From Baylisascaris procyonis (taxonomy: Eukaryota > Nematoda > Chromadorea > Rhabditida > Ascarididae): 64,000 nt of DNA. This document shows, one piece after another, positions 46,033-59,270 of the stretch. Each line of letters begins with the position of its first letter. The stretch's first letter is position 1. A program made the position numbers and the translations under genes. The notes beneath the pieces are model-generated. The model was not told the DNA's origin. It did not search any database and saw only the letters and a list, made by a program, of their open reading frames with translations. The stretch lies in contig JAZARR010000082.1 of assembly GCA_037389465.1 (NCBI GenBank), forward strand, positions 4,018,501-4,082,500, written 5' to 3'.

Positions 46033-48215
46033 GAAGTGTTGATGGTGTTGATCGGGTGGGAGGTGTGTCATCTCGGTGGAAACCTGCGCCGGATATGGTC
46101 GCCGTATTCATTCTGGGTGCATGCCTAGCTGTGAGCGCACTACTTGTGCTCATCCTTGCGCTCTATTGCCTCATGCAGTGTTGGCGACAGAGAGCGCATT
46201 CCGCATCCGATAAATGCATCACAAAATATTCAGGTTTTTCTTAATTTCCAATGTTCATTTGACGACTTGGTTTGTTGCAGTAATTTTTTACGAAAGCGTA
46301 CACCATTTGTAAAATTTGTCAAGCCTATTATGAGGTTATCCACCATATATCCGTTCTATAAACGATTACTTTGGAATATTACAAATCAGAATTGTGAGAC
46401 ATTTAAATACTTTCTCTGTCTCGATTTCGATTCTTTTCTTATCACATCTACTCTCATCCCCTGTCACAGAAGGGTTATTGAGTTTGCAGATGCACTCCAT
46501 CAGTCGTTACTTATTAAAATAAAGCTTCATTTCGTCTATCTGCCTATAACTCAGTTGGCTATTGGTACAGCAGCGATTATATATTGCTCATTGATATTTA
46601 GATTATTGTAATGCTATGTAGAATAAAGATATTTGTTTACAGAGCTCCCTCTTGGGAATGCATGCCGCCTGCCAGTTATCAAAATCAGTGGCGCTTCCAG
46701 TTGCTCTACAGTCAACGACACCAGTAAGTTGAAACGTTTTTTTTTCTTGAATAAAAACGCGAAGTTTCTTAAAAATGCAAAATATTTGAATATTTGAATT
46801 GTGATTGACAAATTTCGGCCATTTTCAAAAATAGTTCATGCTTAAGCATAGAGTTATTTATTAGTCAATATATTATTCCACAATGATGGGAATTTTCGAA
46901 ACACAGGAAAAACTTTCAGCGTAGTCCTAAAATTATTTTTTCTCTATTGAAATATGTTTTGTTTGATATATTTTCTTGCGAAATTTTCAAAATAGTGTTT
47001 TTTAAAATATGTTTTGTTGCGATATATGATTGACTATTTTTTTAAATTTGAATTTTCCATCATTTCTGATATTTCACCATTGGTTTCAATTTTGATAACA
47101 AAGTGATCATTTTAATAAGGCTTTCTTGTTTACACTATATAGTTATTGTCACACCTGTTATCGCTTTAAACATTACTTCTTGTTATCGAATTTATATTCG
47201 TCTGCGATGCGTATTGAATTGAAAAATTGTACTATTTGAAAGAAGGAGACATAGAGATAAGGGAGAGAGAGAGAAGATAGGGATCTCTTTCTCTTTCATA
47301 GCATTTCATGTACAAATTGGGTGTTTTCCAAATACTTTCTCTAATTATTATTCATGTTGTATTCATCGATTTATCTCATTAATCTCTTTCAACAATCGAA
47401 CTTTTTTCGCTTGATAGAACAAATATTGTCTCTTAATATGATGTGTAGAATTAACGATGCAAAACAAATTATTCACCGATCGTTGCTTGCGATTATATTG
47501 CTTTTATTGAAATGAAGGCAATTTTTATATTTATTTCGAAACTTTGCATTATATATGACAACTTTCTTCAATATACGACTATAAACTACCTTCGTATTCG
47601 TTCCTTATATATCACATGCATCACTTACACTGCATAAATATCACATATTTACATACATATTATTATTCATGTTACATTTATTACATTGCATCACATCAAA
47701 TCACATACATTACCTATGTCAATAATGTCGATATGCACATATAAATGTATATATCAGTATTATAAATGCATATGTGTATCAGTTAAATATCACTCATATA
47801 TATATAATGATTTCAGATATGCAAATGTGTATATGCATATATATTTGCATATATTCGTGTGTTTATAACTGGAATGCAGCGACTTTTTTTCTGCAAAATG
47901 TATATCTAACTATCTTATGACACTTTTCTTTACTGTAACACCACAGCAACAATATTGAATAAGTGGAAGCTTACGGGGCAAGTGGTGCTTCACGTTGGGA
48001 TATCACTGTTGGCTTTCAATATGACTTGTGCGTTTTGCAACACTGCAATGCATGTAACCGTAGTTCGAATGTCTGATAGGTACTGTGGCAAAAATGTTAG
48101 GCATCATTGGAAAATCTTAAGAATGAATAGACCTTCTCTTACTGAGCGTAGAGAATTGCTAAAATATAGTGAAAGGGACAATCCAGTCAGTGATAGAGTG
48201 ACCATCTTGCGGTAA
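46033..48215 (+). CDS. probable single-pass membrane protein, three visible exons, 5' end unknown
   Basis: Exon 46033-46233 follows TTTGCAG. It encodes a hydrophilic stretch, a single transmembrane helix (MVAVFILGACLAVSALLVLI onward) and a basic, Cys-containing juxtamembrane segment (QCWRQRAH). It is markedly GC-richer than the flanks. The next exon follows GTTTACAG at 46643 and ends at a GTAAGT donor (46723). The last exon starts after CCACAG at 47947 and stays open to TAA at 48213. Phases agree (1, then 1). The hydrophobic stretch could be a membrane anchor with a C-terminal tail of about 120 residues. If the second exon instead starts two bases later (CAGAG|CT), it reads APSWECMPPASYQNQW... 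and stops 5 codons into the last exon. The start may be the ATG at 46095 or an unseen upstream exon. I recognise no family. Confidence 0.45.
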
Positions 48216-48409
48216 CTCATGAAAGCATTCAATAGGGAGCCATGCAAGAGTGACAGCCGATATGAGATTTATTTCCCTTTTATGCTGACCGGTTGTTCAG
48301 TCATTTAATAAAGTAAGCATTACGGGCATCGCCGATGGAAGTAAAGCCGGCTGTCATAGTATTTGTAATTTTACCACTGCCGATGATATCATTTTGAAAG
48401 GGCATCAGT

Positions 48410-48877
48410 TTAGACAGAGAAGTAATGTAGTCGTATTGACCCACCAGTAGGGATGGACAACAAGAAGATCTGCATGCCCCAAGGGCCGCGAACAAACAGT
48501 GAAAATAAACAAAACAAGACTTTTTTTTTGAAAACAAGGCCTATATCACTGTTGTTCGATGTCGGCTGTGATGTTGCACGTTCTCCTCTGCCTACCATCG
48601 CCGCATCTAAGCTGATGCGCATCCGCACGTCGTAGCTGAGAGCACGTCTGATCCCATTTCACCGCTGACCTGTGTTGCGCACTACTTCAGATGGTGACGC
48701 CCTCTGTGCATCAATGACCACCTTTCGCCTCTCCCGCTTACCCAGCAATATGCCATGTATTGTTGAGGCGGTTCGCCTTCTAATCCCGACACTGTATTGC
48801 GCTGTGCACATTTCTTTTTCGTACCTTGGCGCTGTCTTGTGAGCCATGCCTCAAACTCAAATTTGGGTAATTAAACC
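48410..48877 (-). pseudogene. putative retrocopy of an SL1 trans-spliced mRNA
   Basis: Reading on the minus strand, SL1 sequence (48877-48856) is followed by the 8-nt leader tttgaggc and then ATG at 48847. The frame begins MAHKTAPRYEKEMC and runs 63 codons to TGA (48661-48659). It then continues in the same frame (NGIRRALSYDVRMRISLDAAM...) to about 48410. GC content over 48540-48850 is far above the surroundings. SL1 joined directly to a short leader and ATG in genomic DNA is what reverse transcription of a mature nematode mRNA would leave. An A9 run at 48529-48521 may be a remnant poly(A) tail. No AATAAA precedes it and no clear target-site duplication was found, so the 3' limit is uncertain. 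The parent protein is not recognised. Confidence 0.6.
48856..48877 (-). other. genomic SL1 spliced-leader sequence (one mismatch)
   Basis: The minus strand reads ggtttaattacccaaa followed by tttgag, matching the 22-nt nematode SL1 exon at 21 positions; the only difference is A for G at position 16. It is not followed by the GTAAAC/GTAAG donor or an Sm site, so it is not an SL RNA gene. A chance match of this quality in 64 kb is negligible. Confidence 0.85.
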
Positions 48878-50491
48878 TTTATTGTGATATTTAGACATGA
48901 GAAGCGACGATAAACACGTATATAACAAACGCACGAGCATCCGACAGTCGATCAGCGGTTTCTTTTTTCTTTGCATTTGAGGGTAGTCGCCACAATAGTA
49001 GTGTATGTTGACATGTGTGCTGTTCATACTACATTCGCGCATCTCGCTTGCATCGATTTGAGTATTGCTGTATGATAAGATATGAATAACTATAGTGCAT
49101 TTGTAGTGTAAAAGTGAATGACATTGATACAAATTGAGCATCTTTTGTGTTAGGCTATATCTCTCGCCTTGCTTGATCTTCTAGTTTCTTACCATTGATT
49201 ATAGCCCAATATTATCACACCCATGTGAGGAGCGATTCTTGCTGACCAAAGATAGGGCATTTGAAAGTGAAGTTGAGTGATTTATCTGGCTCGCTGATAT
49301 TTAATTACATATTTAGGCATGTCACATCTGTTCGAGTGATTCCATCACGGCTTATCAGATGCTGTTAACTGTTGGTGTGACCTTAAATGAATAGTTGACG
49401 GAATTACCTTAATTTACTTTTTTTTCACACTTCGCCAATAGTTTTTTTTTTTTTTTTTGGTATTTTCATGACCAACATTTGTGAAAAGCATTTTTCATTG
49501 TGAACGAGCGTCAAAAAAACATGCTGATTTTAAGAGGAAAGCTCATCTGTTTTGTATGGAGAGCATTGCCTGTAATTATTTATATCTAGCCAATTTTTCA
49601 GAATTATCCACTCATATCATTGAGTTCCTATTTATGCAAGAAAAGAAATTCTCTGAAAATCATAGCGATGAATTCATGAGAATTGAAAAAATTTTTGTTT
49701 CTCTAAGTTGAAAATCTTTCAACGAGTTGTAGATGTACCTCTTACTTCGTATTCCCTTCATGAATGATATATTTCATGTTTTTCTTGATGCGATAATATG
49801 CGTATGATGCTTAACTTGAAATATTTGAGCGCTATCGTGCTTACATCTTTTTATAAGTTGTCAATAATAGTGGGTTTATTCATATAACTAACTCTCTCAA
49901 TCTTTTAATCCTTGTGAAAGAGGAATAGTGAGATTCAGGATCAACCACGTCAACTCTTGGATAAAATTTTTTTGATGATTTGCGAATATTTTTTTTATCT
50001 TTACAGTGCAGTCGTGCGCTTCGAAATCAGTCCTTATGTTATCCTATATATTAATATCTAAGCTTAGTTCGTGGTTACTCATAGAAATTTTTAAGTGGGT
50101 GGTCTCAACTTTCTACTTTGAAAGCTATGCTATGATTTCGACTATTGAAATTGAAATTTTATTCAACAATTTTGTGTTTTAGATGAAATTTTGATGCAGA
50201 TTGCAATGTATATGGTTGATGGAATTTTTGCGATCATTAGACGATTCAAATTGCATTAATTTACCAGTGACAGGTTGCAATTTGCATTTATAGAGCTATT
50301 TTTTTTTTGCTTAAATTGGCGACCTTTCAAGCGAAACGTTGTGTGGCATTTGCTTCATCCTATTGTTTGTGTGTTATTTTGCTCTTTGGCAAATGTTTAG
50401 ATGGCCTCATCTTTATCCTATGCATCCTTTCCAGACATATTCATCTCATGAAGCTTTTATTATGTAGTTTCCAGACAAATTTGAATGTTTT

Positions 50492-50496
<5 letters not shown>

Positions 50497-50559
<63 letters not shown>
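50497..50559. repeat. (TA)n microsatellite
   Basis: Alternating TA tract of about 63 bp. Confidence 0.97.
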
Positions 50560-50561
<2 letters not shown>

Positions 50562-52167
50562 ACATTTGTCAAAAGTAGCTATAAAATGACGAAAAAATAG
50601 GCTAATTTATCCAAATGCCGAACGATGTTTAATTACCTTTAACGCATTAGATTTGATGCTAGGAATAATGTTGTATTCGCAATGAATCGAAGAATTTGGA
50701 TGAGCATGCTAGAGAATCGCTGAACGCGAAAGAAAATATACGGATAATTTTTGTGCTAAGAAAATTCGTCGATTTGTTGAAGGAAAGAATATTTCTAAAT
50801 GAGAAATATTACGTTTACGATTCCATGGGAATTGATATGTTAGAAATTTCTGCATGCGGTATTGACGCCATTCGGTGGAGTGGCATGGATATTGTGAATT
50901 GCATTTTCGTAGGGAAATATTTGACGGGAATCGCATTTGAAATCCCATCACTACGCATTGCCAAAACGATGACTACTTGATTGTTATAGATCGGATACCT
51001 AGTAACGCTTAATTACCCTTTTGAGCGTCGTTGTTTTTTCATGTTATATCACCTTGATTTTAGCCATTTGTAGGGAAGAGCTCCGAGATACAGGTAGAAT
51101 TTTTATAGACAACAAGCAAAGGGTTAGAAGAAGAGGAAAGGTAGAGCGAAAGCATAAATATTCATGTGGAATATATGACATCCATCTCGAGAAAACACAC
51201 CGATCATAATCGCTTTTTATATCTAATCAATGAGTTGTTTTTTTTTCATTAATTTTATGGGAAAATCGATGGCTATTGCGAAGAATATTTCACATATACA
51301 TGATGACATTTTCATCGAAAAAAAAAATCTTTTACAGAGAATTATCTATAGTATTAATATATTTTCAGTTGATAGATCTATCATTTTTTTTCCAAATATT
51401 TCCGAAAATATTAGAACGAATCCATTGTTGTTGTTTTGTCATCTTAGTAGACATGAGCATATTCTCGCCCTACATCCATAGTTTGACGTACTTACTTCTC
51501 TGTTTTATCAGATTCATCCAAAATTTCAAATGAGGTGTCATTGTATTATGAATTATGCGTTCGGACAATCTCAAGCGTATAGATTGAATGAGCAAATGAA
51601 AAAAAAAAAGAAACAAATAAACCCAAAGTTTCCTAACAATTGAGAGTTATTAGAAATAGAAGGATTGCGTTGAGTTAAAATATTAGCAATAATTACTCGA
51701 AATCTTTGTTATCAAGCATCAAAACTATGAAAATAATTTTATTCTATTTTCAGCAATAAAATTTTCATTATTATTATTATCGAATTTAATCTCTCATCGT
51801 TCGTTTCGTCCTTCAAGCGTACATCCATCTCTCGTATTCATCTCATCCGCATACATTTGATATGTAAATTAATGCATCGCATTGACGAATTTCTTTTTAA
51901 TTTTCACCCTCATTGTACCGTTGAAATGTTTCGAGTTTAGAAAGCTTATATAGTATTACTTCCACTCAGAGATAATTAAAATATAAATGAGTGAAAGAAA
52001 TTATGCATTCACATTTATTGTCTAAAAATATTTTCGAAACGAAGATAAATTGAATGAAAGCATAAAATAGAACTATTTCCTTCTCGGTAACTTCTTATTT
52101 ATCGTTTTCATTCTTTGCCGTCCTCATAAAGAAAACAAATAAAATCTACCAATATGCCTTTCAACGA

Positions 52168-52170
<3 letters not shown>

Positions 52171-52242
<72 letters not shown>
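52171..52242. repeat. (TA)n microsatellite
   Basis: Alternating TA tract of about 72 bp. Confidence 0.97.
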
Positions 52243-52245
<3 letters not shown>

Positions 52246-55200
52246 TCGCTATTTTGCTAAACTGCTTGCTTGTTGTGTTTCTAATGGCGGTCGCCCGTTT
52301 TGTTATTCCTTTTTTTTTTCATCCTTTTTTTATTCCCTTTTTTATTTCTACGCCTTCGTTGCGTGCACTTTTTTATGACCGCTTCTTTTTTGATTGTTCT
52401 CTTTTTTTCACATTTTTTTCACGATAGTTCTTCTTTTTTATTAATTGATTTCTGCTCTTTCTTGTGAAATTAGTTGCTTCTTCTTTTTTTTTTAAATGAT
52501 TGATTCGATCAATGCTTTTAATTTTCTTTAGTCGAAGCTAGTACTTTTTGAGAATTTTACAATCCCAATGTATAGTACTTCATTTTTTTTAAGCGTCCGC
52601 CAATTACTTCAGTGCTGATGCATTTCCGCATATTAGAAAAGCCATTTCTTTGGTTACAACTGCTTGATTTCAAATAGAACAGCATTATTTAGCGCAATAT
52701 CATTGCTTCAGGCAAAATGAAATGAAAAAGTCCATATGATGCGCTCTTCTGGGTGCGTTTTTCTATTCGTTTTTTTATGTGAAGATTGCTTCTTTCGGCT
52801 TAAAAATTTCTCTTATTTAAGTGACATTTCTGAGCATATTGAGCCGCTGTAAGTTTTTCTTAAGCGGGAAGGTTCTCTAATGGGAGCGTTCTCTTTAATC
52901 TCTTGATAGCTAAGAAGGTTAATCATTAGAGCACTACTTATCAAGGGGATAGAGCAATGCTTATCCAAGGGGATTTACGTTATACTTCCATCGTTACTTT
53001 GCATTTATGCGTTATTTCTGCTATCAACTATCAAACACGTTCAATTAATTTTTCATTCATCGATCTTTGTCCTTCATTGTGATATTTGTCAAATACAACT
53101 ATTATTTTGCATAAGTAATTTACTTATTCTAAAGTTGAATAAAGTAAATGTGAAGTTATTTCAAGTTGTGATATGAGGTGGTCTAAGTGTATTTCCGAAT
53201 ATAAAATATATTGTAAGAAATAGATTATCAGAGGTGAAGAATGTCGCATCATCAAAAACTTTGTATGATTCAAGATAGAAAGATGTAGTTATATTACAAA
53301 AATATGACTTAATCATCGATTAAAACTATGACATAGAAAATTTATTGACAGCTGTTTGTCAATAAATCTTTTTTGGAGCATTTCTTCTTGGTTGTTAAAC
53401 ATTCACAACGATATTCCGGCAATTACTGATGATTGATGTTCTCTTGTTGTGTATTTAAGGAGATCAAATTGGAATCCTGGAAGTCCGATTACTTTTGGCG
53501 TAAAATTTATCGATTTTAATTATCTTCCATAAGATAATGCGAGAAGTCATGTGACGAAGAGGATTATATGGAAGGATATGTTAACACCACTGATATAAGC
53601 CGTTTAAAGATTTGAGATTGTCGATAGTACAGATCAAATGGTTTCGCTCGATAGGATAGTGATAAATTCTTTTGATCGCAAATAGATCATATTTCTCCCA
53701 CTTTAGCAGTGTAAATATGAGTGAAAATTTGATTCTTATCAATGAAAGATTCCCAACTTATCACTTCATTCTTTGTTTTTGCCCTTCAATTCTTCACTTC
53801 ATTTTCGGACTCCTAGGGTTCTGTTTGCATTTACTTTTTTTTTCTAAATCACTGGGTAAAATTTTGCCCCTGTCTTAATGGTATTTCGCGCTGCCCTCTT
53901 AGGATGTCCGAGGTGATGAGCATATCATCCTCATCACTTCTTCTTTCGATTAATATTATTCTTTTTCAAGAATAGTGCATAGAAGGTCGCCTTTATTTTA
54001 TGTAGTAATCGTTATATTTATTATTGGAGTTGAAAAGATAAAGGGATCATTGCTTTCTCTGCCATCAACTATAAGAAGTTCATCAAAAAAAGAACAAACA
54101 ATGGCACTAAACTTTCTTCGCATTCCTTTGATTGGCTGATAAATGAGGGAAATGGTATATATTTTTATTTCAATTAACTCTCATGAAGTTATATTTTTGA
54201 GTTTTAGCATTCCAATTTATTTTAATCCATACGTTAGCATTGCCAACAAATGTAATCCAATATGACCATAGAGTTTCGTTGGGTTGATGTCGCAGTTAAA
54301 TAAAGAACCACAAAAATGAGGCACCACAAAAAAGGATTTTAATTAATAGTGAGTGAATTGCTAAGTAAGTCGAGTTTTACACCTTAAGCAAGTAATAAAA
54401 GAATAAAGAATTTCGATTAGATATTGCAAAAATATGCGCACATAATGAAATGACAAATTTTCTGCCATTGATTAGTTTGCATATATTTTACTTTCAAAAA
54501 ATAAGCGATCGTTCGTGGGTGTGATATCCGTCTCGAAAAGCGACGATCTGAGAAGGAAGAAGCGAAAAAGGAGATATTAAAATGAAAGATGTTTATTACA
54601 AGAAAAGTACGAAAGAAATAATTCCTGATGGAAGAGCTATTATTTAGAGTTGTATGGCATTGTTGAGCTTTAAACATTCAATACCAGATGTAGCTATGAG
54701 GAACAATCCCACGAAACGTACAGATGTAGAACGAGAGAATCACGTTAGTGTAGCTTTATAGCCATATGATACCTAGTCCGTTAGTTTTTAAGCACGAGAA
54801 TCTCCGCTAAATCTCTCTTTGAAGGTGCGATTGCAAAATGGCCGGTTCAGATTGATACGATCAAGTTAAGCAGGAAAGCTGAGGAAAAAAATGATAGGGA
54901 AGCGGAGAGAGCGTTCACTTTGGATTGATAGGGAACGATAGTGATACCAATAAGACACACATATGTTTAGTACATAGGTACGGGTATTTTCTACGCTTAA
55001 AAATACAACATTAACGCATTCAATTGTGAATGCTTCCTTATTAATTATACTTTATTAGCATTTGTTTCATAGAGTGCAAGCTTTCGCGTATATTTGACAG
55101 GCGGCGTAACGTATTCTCCGTATATCTCAATCACAAGAGAAATCAATCTTTTGCATAATTTTTGCAAAACATTTTTCTGCATAATTTTTTTTTTATTTAT

Positions 55201-57972
55201 TTGCAAATTGTGTTGATAAATTGAGCGAAATGCAAAACACATATTGTTTCGATCCATCCGGCTAAATTCCCTTCATATTCAGATGCTAAAAAAAAGTTCA
55301 TCTCTAATCTGCAACTATATCTCAGCTGTGTGCTTATAATTCACGTTGTGCATTCCAATTTTTAAATTCTTCAACTATCTTTCTCACCTATTTATTTTCG
55401 TTTTCCTATCTAGAAATCTTTCTAATACTAACGATTCTCGACTAATCAAAATAGAACGGAAATGAAAGCGGCATTCGATGTGAGTTGAAAGGACAGTGCC
55501 GTGTCGTGCTACTCTCGAGGGTGGAGCAAAGATCGAGTATGAGATTCTGCATGCAATTCGAAGAGCGTGCCACAAAGGTCTCTTAAATGCTTCGAGAATG
55601 AAGCTGTAGACCGAACTCAATGTTCTATGAGACGAAAAGTCTGGGCGAACTCACACCAACACAAATCCCCCGAAGAGGGAATGTTCGACAAGCCTCGCAT
55701 TAATCGTCGAATCCAGAAAGTTGTTAACATCGTTGGAATTTTATTTTACGCAGCAAAGACGATCATCACAAAAGATCTCAACTTGCATTGCGTCTCGACT
55801 CGATCGGCGTGATCCAGGCGGAATCTGACTCACAAATCACGCCGATGTATGCTTCCAGAAAATGTTTGAGGCGTATTAATATTTGCTTCAGCAATAGTTT
55901 CTTGAATGCTATGTGTTGTTGCGCGTTGAATGCTTGAATTGTGCATTTTATTATTGTTTTCACATTTTTAGCGATTTTTTAAAAGTTCTTGACAGCTTTT
56001 TGAGCAATCCAACGATTTTGGCTCTCGCACAAATGCAGCCTAACAGAAGAGTCAATAAATGAAAGTGGCAATGATTGAGGAAATGGTGAATGCGAAATGC
56101 AAGATAGGTCACTTTAAATTTCTGCAATTTACACGTGGATTTCTGCTGTACGTCGAATAACTGACATCTGCGAGTCAGAATGACATCAAAGTGGTTTGTA
56201 CTTTATCTATCCATAGTATAAGGGATCGAAAATCTCTTATCATTATTTAGAAAATCACATCTGAGCGATCGAGTGCCTATATAGCAGTGCCAATTCATGA
56301 TGCATGAAGCTGGCTTATTTGAGGAAATCAGGTGAATATGCTGCATTTGCGTTTTCCTCAACAAGTATTCTGCCGATTAATAGAATAGCAAATAAATTCC
56401 AAAGTCATCAATAGATATGATGCAATAACATAGAAAATATTGTTGTAACGTATTTATTTGTCATCTTTAACAAATAGTTTCACTCATCTCAGCAGATATT
56501 CTCCCGATCGTTTACTTCCTGAATAATAAAATATTTTAGTTGTGTTTTGCTTCTTTTTCATTTTTTTTTTTTTTTTTTTTTTGATTGGCATCTCTTCAAT
56601 GGGGAACATATGTTGAAATGCAAAAGCGGCACTTTGAAGCGTCCATCAATCAGCGAAGCTAAGAACAATGCTATTTGCAGCACATCTGGCTTGTTATCGG
56701 TGCTTATGTTATCGATTATTGGGTATTTCTTGTGTTAAACTCAATTACAGCTTCAGCATGTGAATATTAAAGCAGCATGTAGTTTAAAGTCAACTGCTAG
56801 GAATATGGCTATGAGGATTGTTAGCTTATGTTTAACATTGGTAGCCAACTGAAACTCGTTTGAAATCACTGAATTCCATGTTACTCATTATATGCATGAT
56901 GGAAAGAGGAAGTGAGGGGAAAAGAGGGGAGGGAAGTCGCTATTTATTACTCAAAACTCACTGCTCATTCTTCTGCAGCCGAATTTTGGCATAGAATTAT
57001 AAGCTAGCCAAACACATACCGACACTCATCATGAAGCGCTTTGGAAAGTTGCGTAAAAAACCCTTCAAGGCTGAGATGGATCGCTAGAAAGTTGCTCTCA
57101 TCACACCCACTGGTGATTTCGTTGAGGCGGGGATTTCGTCATAGGACCAGATTCATTAGTTTGGATGAGGGGATTCATATTGATTTGATGCCTCATTTGC
57201 GAACCAAGCAAACTGTTGCGTCTCATCTCTGTTATGAAACTTTTTGTGAATTTCTGTTGATTTCTAGTTGAAAATAAATTTTGTTTCTTGAACGTACTGA
57301 TAATTTGACCTTCCAGTTGAGAGTTGTTTGTTTTGACATAGGTATGATACGTAGGAGATACGATAAGAGATACGGTGCGATACGGTAAGCGAACCGATCG
57401 TTTTATCTACTCATATGATGTGATTACCTACGGTTGTCAATAGAATATACTAAGTCGCTGCCAAACGAGCAGAAGCACATCATCCGATCACAAAGAATCC
57501 TATTCATAGAAAAAAATATAAATGAGAATTTCCAACAGTTCGCACAGTCGAAAGAATTTATAGTATTTCATTGTGGGATCGAAAAGTTATTTTTGCTTTT
57601 TTGTGGAATGAATTACTTATCGATAGAAGGCTATTGAAAGATTCATTCCTATTTGATGAATATATCCCAATTGGATCTTCGAACGGACCATTATGGGAAT
57701 AGTTCATCCGCCGTAGATTCTATGCGTTCAGGAACGATGAGAGTAACTTTCTAGCGATCCAACTTAGCGTTGCAGCTTTTCAAAGCGTTTCATGATGAAT
57801 ATTGGTATGTTTTTGGCTAGCTTATTTGTATCTCTCTCCTAACATTGAGCTGCATAAGAATGAGCAATGGATCTGAAATTGCGATTGCATTTCTGCGCAT
57901 TTCCGGTTAGTTGTTGTTTAGTTGGTAAAAATTGATTTCGGCGTTGCTTCGATGTAATTCCTTTAGAGTGAT

Positions 57973-58048
57973 GTCAATTGTTGTGATTTGTTTGTTTTCA
58001 CGCAGTATTTCACGCAAGTCAATTGTTGTGATTTGTTTGTTTTCACGC
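57973..58048. repeat. 45-bp partial tandem duplication
   Basis: A 31-bp phrase starting gtcaattgttgtgatttg occurs identically at 57973-58003 and 58018-58048, separated by 14 bp that themselves repeat cacgca. The identity shows a recent local duplication. Confidence 0.95.
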
Positions 58049-58599
58049 CTATCAATTTATGCCACAAATTAGCAAAGAGTATGAAATTACGATAAGTGAT
58101 TCGCGCCTAGTAGATAGATTCTCTTTAGGAATTCTATTGATCACACATATGTTCATTGTTGTTAACCTATGATCGTTACTTCATTATAATGATGTACATG
58201 AGTTATTGCTCATTGTTATAAGCAAAGACTGGTAGGTGCATCTTATTTGTAGTCATTTGAATGCATTTGGAAAAATGGCCAGGCCTTTTTTTTTTTAATT
58301 TCTTGTAACCTTATTCCACAAGCTGCCCTCTAGATTGTGATGAATTTGGTCAGTGGAATTGCTAATGGATTCTTCATCAAAGATAATCATTTTTGTTATG
58401 TTGTAGTTCATAAGCCAAGCAAAAACCCTTATGATTTATGATGTTTCAAAGCCGATTGCAATGTTTAGTAATTAGCTGTTCAACAACTTTTAATATTGTT
58501 ACTTAAGTAAAAAATAACTGTATGATTGAAGTGGAAGAAGCTATTGAACCAATAATCGATCATTCAAGCGAGGGTGTAAGGGGGAGTGAAGGTTTGCCA

Positions 58600-59270
58600 A
58601 CGCCTAATGGTGACTGACGACTTCTTTGGCGCTTTTTGTTAGCCGCTCGTTAATGGAACGATTGTGTGCATGTTTCGGTCGATGCGATTGCGCCTGACGA
58701 TTTTTTGACGAAATCACTGCCCGAGTGGCTAGCGTTGTGGCACACTTCCGGCCCAGGAAAGCTTCTTCTTCGCGTGTTGTGCTACTGCTTCCCACTTCGG
58801 ATGGAGACCCGTACAGCCTCCCCTAGGCAACACAGTCCTACTCGCCGCTCGTGCTCCAGCGCTCCTCTACGAGCATTAAACCGCTCCTCATTGTCGAACA
58901 CTTTTCACGCACTTAGTTCCATCAGCTCCTCACACCCTCACAACACAATGCCACCTAAAATGCGAACGTCGAGAAGTTGGTTCTGGCCTTCAAGACGCGC
59001 AAAGAGTACGTCTATTTGTTTAATTATGCAGATTTTCGACTTTATTCTAAGCGCTACCTTTTGGGTGGTAGAATCTATGAAAGAGGACATATTGAAATCC
59101 AAAGCTGTTAACTTATTAACATCACTGTCACGGATTTCCTCATCTCAAACGTTGAAGTGGAGCTTTTCAATCGTTTACCTCAATCGCACGTGCTCCTTCC
59201 TTGCAAAATTGACAAGGAGGATGTTTTTATATCCGGTTGGAAAATTTTGATAATAAAGGCGTTAAGCTGA
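58600..59270 (+). pseudogene. GC-richer island with protein-like reading, probably a broken gene
   Basis: One plus-strand frame reads protein-like segments from about 58698 to 59267. These include DEITARVASVVAHF, then EKLVLAFKTRKEYVYLFNYADF continuing through RLYSKRYLLGGRIYERGH, then NITVTDFLISNVEVELFN. The frame is broken by TGA (58695), TAG (58824 and 58914) and TAA (58956 and 59109). The last two blocks (58959-59108 and 59112-59267) are the most convincing. A second frame is open for 194 codons (58666-59250), but it starts at GTG and is Ser/Arg-rich, as expected of an out-of-frame shadow. I cannot name a family. Either an old pseudogene or exons with unrecognised boundaries would fit. Confidence 0.32.

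Larger units (their letters stand above)
48878..57972. other. AT-rich region with microsatellites, no gene supported
   Basis: It contains (TA)n tracts at 50497-50559 and 52171-52242. A roughly 100-codon plus-strand frame at 50672-50980 has no ATG at its head and no known domain. A GC-richer patch at 55440-55830 is open on both strands. T-rich sequence occupies about 52300-52500. Nothing here reaches the standard for a gene. Confidence 0.5.

Noticed and set aside
46144..46611. 155-codon open frame overlapping the membrane-protein exon
   Set aside because: It begins at a non-ATG codon in a different frame from the transmembrane reading and runs through the intron; it is a shadow of the GC-richer exon.
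48856..48877. An SL RNA gene
   Set aside because: The leader is not followed by a GT donor or an Sm-binding site and runs directly into a short leader and ATG, so a retrocopy explains it better.
50672..50980. About 100-codon frame on the plus strand
   Set aside because: With about one stop per 13 codons expected at this composition, a few frames of this size are expected by chance in 64 kb; there is no ATG at its head, domain or splice support.
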